Source: 40CM-4-69-5 sp036556905 (GTDB lineage Bacteria; Methylomirabilota; Methylomirabilia; Rokubacteriales; CSP1-6). Taken from it: a stretch of DNA of 64,000 nucleotides. The notes under the pieces were generated by a model. It was not told the DNA's origin. It saw only the letters and a list, made by a program, of their open reading frames with translations, and did no database searches. The stretch spans positions 25,866 through 89,865 of the forward strand of contig DATBIM010000108.1 of NCBI GenBank assembly GCA_036556905.1, given 5' to 3'. How positions within the stretch are numbered: the first letter of the stretch is position 1; every line of letters starts with the position of its first letter. Below, piece after piece: positions 41,815-49,843 of this stretch. The position numbers and the translations under genes are program-made.

Positions 41815-43023
41815 TCAGCCGACCACGCCGCGCTGCCGGAGCGCGGTCACGTCGTCGTCGGTGAGGCCCAGCACCTCGGCGAGCACGTCGGCGGTGTGCT
41901 GGCCGGTCAGGGGGGGCGGCGTGGTCACCGCCGCCGACGCCGAGAGGCGCACGGGACAGCTGGGCAGGCGCAGTCGCCCGCGGGTCGGATGATCGATCGT
42001 GGTGATCTGGCCGCGCGCGTTCAGGTGCGGATCGTCCAGGACCTCGGCGGTGTCCAGCACGGCCCCGCACGGCACGCCAGCCTTGCCCAGCACGGCCATG
42101 ACCTCGTGCTTGGTCCGCGCGGACGTCCACGCCCGGGTGATGGCGTGCAGCTCGTCGCGATGCTGCCAGCGCGTCCTGGCGTCCGCGCAGCGCGGGTCGG
42201 TCAGGAGGTCCTCGCGGCCGATCGCGGTGGCGAACTGGCGCCACATGTCGGCATTGATCGGTTGCACGTAGATGTAGACGTAGTCGTTCAGCCCCCCCGG
42301 GGCACAGGGATAGGCGCCGCCGGGGACGCCGCCCACGAGGTCATTGCCGCGGCGCTCGGAGGCCTTGCCTTCACGGTAGTGGTCCACGAAGCGCCCGCGG
42401 AGGAAATTGGCCACCACCTCCTGCATCGAGACCTCGACGAGCTGGCCCTCTCCCGTGCGTAGCCGCTGGATGTAGGCGGCCATGATGGCGCCGGCGGTGT
42501 GGACCCCGGTGCCGGTGTCGCCGATGGCCGCCCCGCATCGCACCGGCTCCCGGTCGACGAACCCGGTCACGCTCATCACGCCGCCGGTGGCCTGGGCGAT
42601 CATGTCGAAGCTCTTGTACTCGTGATAGGGGCCGGAGAGGCCGAAGCCCTTGATGCGGGCGAAGATGATCCCGGGATTGGCGGCGCGCAGCGCGGGGTAG
42701 TCGAGGCCGAGGCGCTCCATGAGCCCGGGCGCGAAGTTCTCCACCACGACGTCGGCGCGCTCGACCATCTTCAGAAACAGCGCCCGGCCCTCGGGATGCT
42801 TCAGGTCCAGGGTGACGCTGCGCTTGTTGGCGTTGAAGACCAGAAAGAACATGGCATCGAGGCCGGGGACCTCGGGCCGGTTGCGCCGCGACTGCTCGCC
42901 GCCCGGGGGCTCGATCTTGATGACATCGGCCCCCAGCCAGCCCAGGAACTGGGTGCAAGTCGTGCCGGCCTCGAACTGGGTGAGGTCGAGGATCCGCATC
43001 CCGCTCAACGCGCGGTCGCTCAT
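41815..43023 (-). CDS. CaiB/BaiF family CoA-transferase
   Basis: Class III CoA-transferase of 402 residues, starting at ATG 43023 (MSDRALSGMRILDLTQFEAG), overlapping the hydroxyacid dehydrogenase stop. Family blocks are FLGWLGADVIKIEPPGGEQS, NKRSVTLDLKHPEGRALFLK and DVVVENFAPGLMERLGLDY. The catalytic aspartate of the family falls in the stretch around GGVMSVTGFVDREPVRCGAA, where an Asp is present. It moves CoA between carboxylic acids; donor and acceptor are unknown. Confidence 0.94.
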   Translation of the reverse strand: MSDRALSGMRILDLTQFEAGTTCTQFLGWLGADVIKIEPPGGEQSRRNRPEVPGLDAMFFLVFNANKRSVTLDLKHPEGRALFLKMVERADVVVENFAPGLMERLGLDYPALRAANPGIIFARIKGFGLSGPYHEYKSFDMIAQATGGVMSVTGFVDREPVRCGAAIGDTGTGVHTAGAIMAAYIQRLRTGEGQLVEVSMQEVVANFLRGRFVDHYREGKASERRGNDLVGGVPGGAYPCAPGGLNDYVYIYVQPINADMWRQFATAIGREDLLTDPRCADARTRWQHRDELHAITRAWTSARTKHEVMAVLGKAGVPCGAVLDTAEVLDDPHLNARGQITTIDHPTRGRLRLPSCPVRLSASAAVTTPPPLTGQHTADVLAEVLGLTDDDVTALRQRGVVG

Positions 43024-44009
43024 CGCGTGGGCTCCCGTGAGGCGCCGGCCAGCTCGGGGACCACCCAGCGGGGCCGTCCGCCGTTGGCGACGCGCTGGAT
43101 GTTGTCGAAGCCGTTGCGGAACCGGGCCGTCCAGTTCTCCCACGTCGGTCCCGCCGAGTGCGGCGTAAAGGTGACGTTGGGCAGGCTGAACAGCGGGTGG
43201 TTGGCCTTGGGCGGCTCCTCGACCATCACGTCGAGCCCGGCCCCGGCGATCTGTCCCTCGGTCAGAGCTCGGTGCAGCGCCGCCTCGTCCACCACGCCCC
43301 CCCGGCAGGTGTTGATCAGGATCGCGCTGCGCTTCATCAGCGCAAACTGGGGCGTGGACATCATGTTGCGCGTCGTGTCGTCCAGCGGCACGTGCAGGGT
43401 CACCACGTCGGACGTGCGGAGCAGCTCGGCGAAGAGGACGAAGCGCACGCCCAGGGCGTCCTCCTGGTCCTCGGTGAGCCGGGCGATGTCGTAGTACTGG
43501 ATCTGCATGTCGAAGGCCGCGGCCCGCCGGGCCACCTTCTTGCCGATGTTGCCCAGGCCCACGATCCCGAGGATCTTGCCCGGCAGCTCGAAGACGCGCG
43601 ACTGGTCGTGATCGCCCACGCGCCACCTGCCGGCCACGATGTCGTTGTGGAAGCGGACCAGCCGCTTGAGCACCGCCAGCATGAGCATGATGGCGTGCTC
43701 GGACACGGCGATGGCGTTGGCGCCCCCGTTGTTGGCCACCGGCACCCCGGCCTTGCGCGCGGCCTCGATGTCGACGCGATCGTATCCGGCGGAGAGGAGC
43801 TGGACGAGGCGGAGCTTGGGCGCGGCACGGAAGAACTCGTTGCCGATCGACCGGGCCAGGCCCATGTAGTACTCGGCGTCGGCCGCCGCCTTGTAGAACT
43901 CTGGTGTGCCGAAATCGACCACGACCAGCTCGAAGCCGGCGGGGGTCAGCGCGCGGGCGATGTCCAGGATCGCGTCGGGCTGCTTGGGCGCGAACAGGAT
44001 CTTGGTCAT
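43020..44009 (-). CDS. D-isomer specific 2-hydroxyacid dehydrogenase
   Basis: NAD(P)-dependent dehydrogenase of 329 residues. The Rossmann motif GIVGLGNIGKKVARRAAAFD is preceded by the N-terminal catalytic-domain half. Catalytic Arg lies in INTCRGGVVDEAALHRAL, Glu in AGLDVMVEEPP and His in FTPHSAGPTWENW. ATG 44009 overlaps the cupin gene stop by 4 nt, and its own stop overlaps the CoA-transferase start. It may reduce a 2-oxoacid or oxidise a 2-hydroxyacid. Confidence 0.95.
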   Translation of the reverse strand: MTKILFAPKQPDAILDIARALTPAGFELVVVDFGTPEFYKAAADAEYYMGLARSIGNEFFRAAPKLRLVQLLSAGYDRVDIEAARKAGVPVANNGGANAIAVSEHAIMLMLAVLKRLVRFHNDIVAGRWRVGDHDQSRVFELPGKILGIVGLGNIGKKVARRAAAFDMQIQYYDIARLTEDQEDALGVRFVLFAELLRTSDVVTLHVPLDDTTRNMMSTPQFALMKRSAILINTCRGGVVDEAALHRALTEGQIAGAGLDVMVEEPPKANHPLFSLPNVTFTPHSAGPTWENWTARFRNGFDNIQRVANGGRPRWVVPELAGASREPTR

Positions 44010-44350
44010 GGCTGGGCCAGCGGCACGGTGGCTGTTACGCAGGGCTGGTTGCCGAGCACGCGGGTGGTATGCCCCTTGCCCGTCGTGTCCTCGACCAGGC
44101 GCGCGTCGCCGGGCCCGAAGGTCTGCTTGCCGCCATCGCCCAGGCCGATCTCAAGCTGGCCGGCGAGGATGATGACGAACTGGCGCCGGGGCGCCGGATG
44201 CCAGTCGAGGAATTGACCGACCGGCCAGGTGCGGAAGGAGATCTGCGTCGCCGCCAGCCCCTTCGTCCATTCCGGCGTTCGCGCCAGATCGATCGGCTCG
44301 ATGTGAGACTGGCGGTCAGCGCCCGTGTAGAGTCGGAACGTTCCCATCAT
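44006..44350 (-). CDS. Cupin-domain protein
   Basis: A single-domain cupin of 114 residues. ATG 44350 and ATG 44347 are adjacent; GGGAGG fits the second best. Cupin motif 1 is partial (WPVGQFLDWHPAPRRQFVII, with one His in place of the usual pair), and motif 2 is FGPGDARLVEDTTGKGHTTR, with Asp, Glu and His. The first gene of the leftward operon down to 38764, it diverges from the VOC gene at 44453 across 102 nt that must hold both promoters. It may be a small dioxygenase, isomerase or a binding protein. Confidence 0.85.
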   Translation of the reverse strand: MMGTFRLYTGADRQSHIEPIDLARTPEWTKGLAATQISFRTWPVGQFLDWHPAPRRQFVIILAGQLEIGLGDGGKQTFGPGDARLVEDTTGKGHTTRVLGNQPCVTATVPLAQP

Positions 44351-44452
44351 TGCCTCCCGGCCACGTCGTCGGACCGACGGGATGCTAGCACAGCCGAGGC
44401 GGCCTTGGGTTCGGGGCAGGGTTGGGGTAGTGTTAGCCGCGGGAGGGACGGG

Positions 44453-44965
44453 ATGGGCACCACGATCCGGCTCAAGAAGATCGGTCACGTGCAGCTCCGG
44501 GTGGCGGACCTCGAGCGTTCCAAAGCCTTCTACCGCGACGTCCTGGGTTTTCGGGTGGCCGAGCAAGATCCCAACCACGGCGACCTCTTCATGACCCTGG
44601 GGGAGGACTTCCACACCATGGACATGGCCCAGCACGAGGACCCGGCCGTCGGCCGGGGGCCGCGCCGGCCCATCGGGGTGGCCCACATCGCCTTCCAGGT
44701 GGCGAGCTACGACGCCCTCGTCGACGCCTACCGCGCGCTGCAGGAGCACGGCGTGGCCATCGAGCGGGCGATGGATCACATCAACCAGCGCAGCATCTAT
44801 TTCCAGGACCCCGATGGCAACCACCTGGAGATCTACTACGAGATTCCGGGCGCGCTGCAGCGGTTTCCCAACGGCCGGGGCGATCAGAACTCCGAGCTCG
44901 CCGTCAGTCGCGCGGGCGAGCCGCTGCCGGGCTGGCTCGGCGAGCGCTGGCCGCCGGGCTCCTAG
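44453..44965 (+). CDS. VOC-family (glyoxalase/dioxygenase fold) protein
   Basis: A 170-residue metal-binding enzyme of the vicinal-oxygen-chelate superfamily, starting at ATG 44453 with GGGAGGG upstream. The first betaalphabetabetabeta module has IGHVQLRVADLERSKAFYRD with the metal His. The second has IGVAHIAFQVASYDALVDAY, and the Glu ligand lies in FQDPDGNHLEIYYEIPGALQ. This resembles extradiol catechol dioxygenases such as catechol-2,3-dioxygenase of the short type. It is the only rightward gene in this stretch. Confidence 0.9.
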   Translation: MGTTIRLKKIGHVQLRVADLERSKAFYRDVLGFRVAEQDPNHGDLFMTLGEDFHTMDMAQHEDPAVGRGPRRPIGVAHIAFQVASYDALVDAYRALQEHGVAIERAMDHINQRSIYFQDPDGNHLEIYYEIPGALQRFPNGRGDQNSELAVSRAGEPLPGWLGERWPPGS

Positions 44966-44987
44966 CTCGTCGTCGGGTCCCCCGGGC

Positions 44988-45431
44988 TCAGGAGGCGACT
45001 TTTGGACTGAAGGTGGGCGTCCCCACCCAACCCGTCTCCGACACGTCGACCATGACCCCATCGGGGCCGCTGTACTTCACCTCGACGTTGCCGCCGTAGC
45101 GGCGGCCGTGGCCGACGCCCAGCGCTTCGTTGACGTCGTCGCGGCGCCGGGAACCGGCCGTGGCCAGCTTCTCCTCGATCGCCTCCAGGCTGTCCACCTG
45201 AAAGCCGATGTGGTGGTACCCGGAGAACCCCTTGCCGCGCTCGGCCCCGGCCACCGCATCGTTCTTGAAGTTGAGGATGGCCAGGTTGATGTCGCCGTCG
45301 CTCAGGTAATACCCGGTGGCGCCGGGACTATCGACCTTGGCGATCTCCTTCAGCCCGAACACCTCGATGTAGAACCGGGCGGTGGCATCGGCGTCCTGGG
45401 TCGAGATGGCGATGTGCTTGATCTTCGGCAT
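44988..45431 (-). CDS. VOC-family protein
   Basis: A second VOC-superfamily protein, 147 residues, from ATG 45431 with AGGAGGG 5 nt upstream. Blocks are IKHIAISTQDADATARFYIE and YHHIGFQVDSLEAIEEKLAT, and the C-terminal ligand region is KYSGPDGVMVDVSETGWVG. The position of the last metal ligand is Asp (VMVDVSE) rather than the usual Glu. It converges on the VOC gene at 44453 with 22 nt between ends and lies 16 nt after the amidohydrolase, with which it is likely cotranscribed. Confidence 0.88.
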   Translation of the reverse strand: MPKIKHIAISTQDADATARFYIEVFGLKEIAKVDSPGATGYYLSDGDINLAILNFKNDAVAGAERGKGFSGYHHIGFQVDSLEAIEEKLATAGSRRRDDVNEALGVGHGRRYGGNVEVKYSGPDGVMVDVSETGWVGTPTFSPKVAS

Positions 45432-45447
45432 GACACCCTCCTGACGG

Positions 45448-46590
45448 TCAGTGGATGAACCCGTATAGCTTACCCGCATTCTCGCACACGATCTTCTGGC
45501 GCACCGCGGCGGGCAGGTGGCCCAGCTCGCGCTGGATGTACTCGGAGGAATCGGGCCACACGCCGTCCGGGTGGGGGAAGTCCGAGCCCCACATGATCGT
45601 GTCGGGGCCCAGATCGTCGATCAGCTTGATGCCGATGCGGTCGGTCTGGTAGGTGGCCCGACACTGGCGTCGCCAGTAGTGGCTGGGCGGCATGGTGAGC
45701 GAGAGCTCCTTGAACTGGTCCTCCCATTCCGCGTCCATGCGGTCCAGCACGTAGGGGATCCAGCCGATACCGCTCTCGCCGATGACGATGGTCATGGCCG
45801 GGTAGCGCTCGAGCACGCCACCGAAGATGACCGAGCTCAGGACCGAGGCCATGTGCATTTGAAACGCGGTCAGGTGCACGGCGCGGGCGACCTTGGCGAG
45901 CAACCCCGGGAGCTTGTCGAACTCCACCCGCTGGCCGCCCACGGTGTGGAAGTGCAGGGGCAGGCGGGCCTCGTTGACGACCTCCCAGACGGATGCCCAC
46001 TGGGGATCCCAGAGCGGGACGAGGTCGTACTGGTTGGCGATCTCCAGCCCCCGGACGCCGCCCCGCTTCATCACCCTCCTGATTTCCTCCACGGCCGCCG
46101 CGACCGGGTGATTGGGGATGCAGGCCAGCCCCGCGTAGCGATCGGGGTGGGCGTCGCAGAAGTCAGCGAGCCACTCGTTGTAGATCCGCATGAGCTCCAC
46201 GGCGGCCTCGGCGTCGTTCAGGCGCCGCGTGGTGCCGAGGATGCCGTACAACACCTCGGCCTGCACGCCGTCCCGCTCCTGATCTCGTAGACGCAGCTCG
46301 GGGTCGGTCAGCCGGCGGATGCCACGCTGGCCGTCCTCGTAGAGGCCGGTGGAGGCCATCCGATCGGAGCGATGGATCTGGCCCGGCACGTACTCACGTC
46401 CGGCCGAGCCCATGCCGTTCATGAGGCCGAGGTTGGCTCCCCGCCTGGTTACCCAGACCGGCCCCTTGGGGCCATCGGTGACGTAGGGCATGCGGTCCTT
46501 CAGCGCCGCGGTGGCGTTGGCCGTGAACAGGTCGGGCGGCAGCCAGCAGAGATCGATGTGGCAGTCGGCGGAGATCCTCGTGTACTGCAT
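45448..46590 (-). CDS. Amidohydrolase 2 family metal-dependent hydrolase/decarboxylase
   Basis: TIM-barrel amidohydrolase of 380 residues in the ACMSD-like branch. Metal-site residues are in the N-terminal ISADCHIDL (His of a degenerate HxH), LPLHFHTVGGQ (His), and the C-terminal IMWGSDFPHPDGVWPDS (catalytic Asp). The family cleaves or decarboxylates aromatic and enol acids. Together with two VOC proteins it suggests aromatic ring degradation; this is inference. ATG 46590 lacks a strong ribosome site, though GGGAGGCG lies just upstream. Confidence 0.92.
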   Translation of the reverse strand: MQYTRISADCHIDLCWLPPDLFTANATAALKDRMPYVTDGPKGPVWVTRRGANLGLMNGMGSAGREYVPGQIHRSDRMASTGLYEDGQRGIRRLTDPELRLRDQERDGVQAEVLYGILGTTRRLNDAEAAVELMRIYNEWLADFCDAHPDRYAGLACIPNHPVAAAVEEIRRVMKRGGVRGLEIANQYDLVPLWDPQWASVWEVVNEARLPLHFHTVGGQRVEFDKLPGLLAKVARAVHLTAFQMHMASVLSSVIFGGVLERYPAMTIVIGESGIGWIPYVLDRMDAEWEDQFKELSLTMPPSHYWRRQCRATYQTDRIGIKLIDDLGPDTIMWGSDFPHPDGVWPDSSEYIQRELGHLPAAVRQKIVCENAGKLYGFIH

Positions 46591-46651
46591 ATCACGCCTC
46601 CCGTCCTGCCCGCGCTCCCGCGCTTCGCGGGCGTGGCCTGGCCGGCCCTTA

Positions 46652-46894
46652 CTATAGCCCGCCTGCCGGCTCGCTGCGCGTCGCTCCCGCAGGCCGGCCG
46701 AGGCCGCCAGCCAGGGGGCGCCATCTGATGTCTCGGCGAGTGTAGGGCAGGTAGGGCAGCACGCGGTGGTCGACTTCTTCCTTTCCCAGCGGACCGATGG
46801 CGCGGATGATGTTCCCGGCGTGCAGCTCCACTGCCCATAGGCGTCCGGTCGGCTTGTGGCGCCAGAATTCCTGCAGCAGTTCGGGAGGATTCAC
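46652..46894 (-). CDS. Small hypothetical protein, 80 residues
   Basis: GTG 46894 opens MNPPELLQEFWRHKPTGRLW, followed by AVELHAGNIIRAIGPLGKEE and PYLPYTRRDIRWRPL, then a low-complexity basic tail. The balanced composition of the first 60 residues looks protein-coding, and the start is preceded by GGTGGGG. No family was recognised. It sits between the amidohydrolase promoter region and another small leftward gene. Confidence 0.5.
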   Translation of the reverse strand: MNPPELLQEFWRHKPTGRLWAVELHAGNIIRAIGPLGKEEVDHRVLPYLPYTRRDIRWRPLAGGLGRPAGATRSEPAGGL

Positions 46895-46948
46895 CGGCTA
46901 CTACCCCACCATCGCCGGCCGGGGAGCCGAGTGTGTGAGGGTCGTACG

Positions 46949-47263
46949 TCAGGGTGGGCTCGGCCCCTCGTCCGACGGCTTGTCGGTGATGAGCACCCAA
47001 TCGTCCGGAGGATCACTCTCGGGGCGTACGCCGACGTTGGAGGATACGACCCGACCGCGGCTCGGCGAGAACCACTCCCAGAGCCCGGTGGGAGCGCCCG
47101 TCTCCTGAGGTGCGTCGATGTCCGGGCCCGTCACCCCCTCAGCGGTGCGGGTCAGCTTCCTTTCTCGCTTGGCCTGCTGCTTCTGGCGGCGGGCCGTGTC
47201 CCGGCGGCGACGATCGAAGCCGTACTGGCGGCCGCGAGGACTCACTGGCGGCCGCGGCGCCAC
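46949..47263 (-). CDS. Small basic coiled hypothetical protein
   Basis: About 98-104 residues, from GTG 47263 or GTG 47245 (MSPRGRQYGFDRRRRDTARR). The core FDRRRRDTARRQKQQAKRER is a lysine/arginine-rich helix of the type seen in small conserved proteins of unknown function. The C-terminal half contains WEWFSPSRGRVV and DDWVLITDKP, which look folded. The 191 nt between it and the divergent response regulator should hold both promoters; no strong motif was picked out there. Confidence 0.55.
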   Translation of the reverse strand: MAPRPPVSPRGRQYGFDRRRRDTARRQKQQAKRERKLTRTAEGVTGPDIDAPQETGAPTGLWEWFSPSRGRVVSSNVGVRPESDPPDDWVLITDKPSDEGPSPP

Positions 47264-47454
47264 GCGGGCGCCGGCATGCGAGGCGTCATCTCCTCCTCCA
47301 ATCGCTCCGAGTGAGGCGGTCGTCTCATCGCGCCGGCCCCAGCCTAATCCAAGGCCCCCGCCCGCACAAGCCCCGCGCGCCTTTGGCCGTAGTGCGATCG
47401 CCTCATTGCCCCACGTCGACCGGTTGGGCTAACCGAAGGGAAAGGGGGACCGCG

Positions 47455-48267
47455 ATGAGCGAGGGGTCAGCTCCACACGACGACGCCGAGCAGACACAGG
47501 CCCGCGAGATGGTGATGGCCCTGGTCGGGTTCCTGTCCCTGGCCGAGGCGCCCAACCTGACGGGCGCGCAGCGCGCCGAGTTCGCCACTGCGGCGGAACG
47601 CCAGGCGCGGCTCCTTCGTGATCTGTTCCACGGCCCCTTCCTCCTCGTCCTGGCCCCTGAACACGCCCATCAGGCGGAGCGACTCAAGCAGGCGTTCGGC
47701 AGCGGCGCTGAGGTCGACGTGATCATCGACCGGCGCCCCCCCGACGGCCAGCGGGCCGAGCCGGCGGCGGGGCAGCCGGATCGATGGCCGCAGCACGTCG
47801 GCGAGGACCTGCGTCGGATTGGTGCGGCTCTGGTTCGCCCGGGGCCGGCCCGCGAAAGCGCGCCGGGGCGTCAGGCTCCCGCCGCTGCCCCCGCCCCGTC
47901 CCGCGTGCTGCTCATCGACGACGATGCGGCGATCATCCAGATGCTCAGCAGTCATTTCCAAGGTGGGAAGCAGCGGTACGCGGTCGAGGCCGCGCTGAGC
48001 GGCGAGAAGGGGCTCGCCAGGCTGCAGGCCCGGCGCCCCGACGTCGTCCTGCTCGACATCAGCATGCCGGGGATGAGCGGGTTGGAGGTGCTCGCCCGCA
48101 TCCGGGTTATCGACCCCAGCATCCCGGTCATCATGGTTACCGGCGCCAATCACCAGGAGAGCAGCCAGGCTCTCAAGAACGGGGCGTTCGCGTATCTCCC
48201 CAAGCCGTTCGACTTCCGCTACGTCGACCACCTGGTAAGCCTGGCCACTGACCAGAGCCGGCGATGA
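47455..48267 (+). CDS. Response regulator with N-terminal cryptic domain and C-terminal receiver
   Basis: A 270-residue protein from ATG 47455. The N-terminal part (about 1-135) is unusual, with PFLLVLAPEHAHQAERLKQA, VDVIIDRRPP and GEDLRRIGAALVR. The same pattern makes up the separate small protein at 49450. After a Pro/Ala-rich linker, a receiver domain follows: acidic pocket LLIDDDAA, phospho-acceptor Asp201 in VVLLDISMPGMSG and Lys in AYLPKPFDF. There is no DNA-binding output domain. No kinase is adjacent; the hybrid kinase at 21672 is a conceivable partner. Confidence 0.88.
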   Translation: MSEGSAPHDDAEQTQAREMVMALVGFLSLAEAPNLTGAQRAEFATAAERQARLLRDLFHGPFLLVLAPEHAHQAERLKQAFGSGAEVDVIIDRRPPDGQRAEPAAGQPDRWPQHVGEDLRRIGAALVRPGPARESAPGRQAPAAAPAPSRVLLIDDDAAIIQMLSSHFQGGKQRYAVEAALSGEKGLARLQARRPDVVLLDISMPGMSGLEVLARIRVIDPSIPVIMVTGANHQESSQALKNGAFAYLPKPFDFRYVDHLVSLATDQSRR

Positions 48268-48269
48268 AG

Positions 48270-48298
48270 TTGGAGGGGGCAGAGGCTGCCCCCTCCAA
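48270..48298. terminator. Dispersed GC-rich hairpin, copy 2
   Basis: TTGGAGGGGGC pairs with GCCCCCTCCAA over 11 bp with loop AGAGGCT. It begins three bases after the response-regulator stop and lies between convergent genes. The arms are identical to copy 1 at 38697. Confidence 0.65.
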
Positions 48299-48322
48299 AA
48301 CACCCCGTTTCGTGCGGTGCGC

Positions 48323-49135
48323 CTACCGGCCCGTCCTGCGCACGCGACGTCGCGGCGCCGGGGTTGCTGGCTCCGGGACATCCGCCGCCATCGCGTCGCT
48401 GAGCTGGCGAGGACTGGCGCCCGCGGCCCGAGCGATCGCCGCCATCGTGCGACGGGAGACGACGGACCGAGGTTGGCTGAGGGTGGGATCGACCGTGTCC
48501 GCCCACTGATCGCGGTGTTTGATCAGCAGCCACTGGCGCGGACGGGTCCGCACCAGGGCCCAGCTGCCCGCGAGCTTCTTGCCCAGGAGCACGAACTTGA
48601 GCTCACCCCGGGCGAGCTGGCCGTCGGCATCCGCCTCTTCGCCGAGGCGGTCCCCGATCACCGGTGCCCACACTCCCCGGTCCCAGATCATCACGGTCCC
48701 GCCACCGTACTCGCCTTCGGGAATGACGCCCTCGAATTCGTTGTACTCGATGGGATGCGGCTCCGTCTCCATCGCGAGCCGCTTGATGGCGGGGTCGAGG
48801 GAGGGCCCTTTGGGCACCGCCCACGAGAGCATGACGCCGCGGTGCTCGAGACGAAAGTCGTAGTGCAGGTGGCGGGCCCGGTGCTTCTGAACGACGAACT
48901 GCAGCGGTCGCCGGGGCGCACGCTTGCCCGCCGGCGGGCGCCCGGCGGGCTCGGGAGTGAGCTCGAAACGGCGCTTGCGCTTGTACTCGGCCAGCCGACC
49001 GTATCGGCTGAGGTCGGGGGGGACCGCCCCCGCCCGTTGCCGGGGAACCCGGCGGTGACCTCCCATCGCCCTCACGGCGGCGCGCGCGGCCGGCCGCCCG
49101 AAGCGGGCGAGCCGCTCGCCCGCCGGCGTCAGCAC
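48323..49135 (-). CDS. Stand-alone LigD-type DNA 3'-phosphoesterase domain protein
   Basis: The frame from GTG 49135 gives 270 residues; ATG 49066 (MGGHRRVPRQRAGAVPPDLS), with GAGGG close upstream, gives 247 and may be the true start. The phosphoesterase domain of LigD is plain: FVVQKHRARHLHYDFRLEHR with metal-binding His and Asp, WAVPKGPSLDP, and EFEGVIPEGEYGGGTVMIWD. No polymerase or ligase domain is attached, and no ku gene is in the window. In NHEJ systems this domain trims 3' phosphates and ribonucleotides. The last 45 residues are basic and low-complexity. Confidence 0.88.
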   Translation of the reverse strand: MLTPAGERLARFGRPAARAAVRAMGGHRRVPRQRAGAVPPDLSRYGRLAEYKRKRRFELTPEPAGRPPAGKRAPRRPLQFVVQKHRARHLHYDFRLEHRGVMLSWAVPKGPSLDPAIKRLAMETEPHPIEYNEFEGVIPEGEYGGGTVMIWDRGVWAPVIGDRLGEEADADGQLARGELKFVLLGKKLAGSWALVRTRPRQWLLIKHRDQWADTVDPTLSQPRSVVSRRTMAAIARAAGASPRQLSDAMAADVPEPATPAPRRRVRRTGR

Positions 49136-49136
49136 G

Positions 49137-49385
49137 TCAGCGCTCGAGGATCTGGTCTTGCTGCACCGTCACGGGCTCGCCCCACCACCCCTCCGCCCGC
49201 GCGGCTTCGATATCTCGGCGCGTCACCTGGGGTGACCGCCCCATGCTGTTGCGCACGGAAAAGTAGAGATGGTCGCTGGAGGCGAAGTGGGCGCCCCCGC
49301 CCTGCCAGTTCGCCCAGTCCTCACCGGTGGCGCAACCGCCGAGCACGACGGTCGCGCCGAGGAGCACGACAACCAAGCGCCGCAT
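49137..49385 (-). CDS. Small lipoprotein, function unknown
   Basis: An 82-residue protein from ATG 49385 with GAGGGGG 5 nt upstream. The signal sequence MRRLVVVLLGATVVLGGCAT ends in the lipobox LGGC with lipidated Cys18. The mature part contains WANWQGGGAHFASSDHLYFS, RNSMGRSPQVTRRDIEAARA and GWWGEPVTVQQDQILE. The stop is one base before the GTG of the phosphoesterase gene. No family assigned. Confidence 0.85.
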   Translation of the reverse strand: MRRLVVVLLGATVVLGGCATGEDWANWQGGGAHFASSDHLYFSVRNSMGRSPQVTRRDIEAARAEGWWGEPVTVQQDQILER

Positions 49386-49449
49386 GTGCACCCCCTCTTC
49401 GATGCCGGCGTGCCGGTCGCCGTCATCGATCTGTGTGACATCAGGATAG

Positions 49450-49698
49450 CTACCCGCCTGGCCTCGCCGCCGCCCGCGCGCGGCGCACCAGGGCCCAGCC
49501 GAGCGATTGCAGCTGAGCATCCACGTCGGGGCGGATTCGCCGCTCGCCCCGGCGGCGTTCATCGGGCCGCGTCACCTGCTGCCGCCGACGCTCACCGAAC
49601 CGGCGGTCGTAGAGTACCGCGACGTCACGCTCCGCCCCAAATTCTCGGAGCAGGGCGTCGTAGAGCGCGGGCTGATCGCGCGCCACGATGAACAGCAT
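49450..49698 (-). CDS. Small protein related to the N-terminal domain of the 47455 response regulator
   Basis: An 82-residue protein from ATG 49698 (MLFIVARDQPALYDALLREF), with AGGAG 4 nt upstream; ATG 49728 would add ten residues. It contains DVAVLYDRRFGERRR, a basic linker and LQSLGWALVRR. This beta-alpha-beta plus DRR plus C-terminal helix layout matches residues 62-128 of the response regulator (PFLLVLAPEH, VDVIIDRR, LRRIGAALVR). Function is unknown. It is divergent from the E1-like gene. Confidence 0.7.
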   Translation of the reverse strand: MLFIVARDQPALYDALLREFGAERDVAVLYDRRFGERRRQQVTRPDERRRGERRIRPDVDAQLQSLGWALVRRARAAARPGG

Positions 49699-49770
49699 CG
49701 CGCTCTCCTGAGGGGGTCCGTCGGCCATGACAACCGCTCCTGCGTCGCCGGCGGTGAGCCGTCGGCGGGG

Positions 49771-49776
49771 TATACT
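49771..49776 (+). promoter_or_regulatory. -10 element (TATACT) before the E1-like gene
   Basis: TATACT followed by CCCCGG lies 67 nt before the preferred GTG of the E1/transketolase-like gene. No clear -35 was found. Confidence 0.35.
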
Positions 49777-49843
49777 CCCCGGCCCATCCCGCTCCGTCAA
49801 GAGGTTGTCGAGCCTGTCGGCGCCGGGTAGAGTCTCGGGCACC

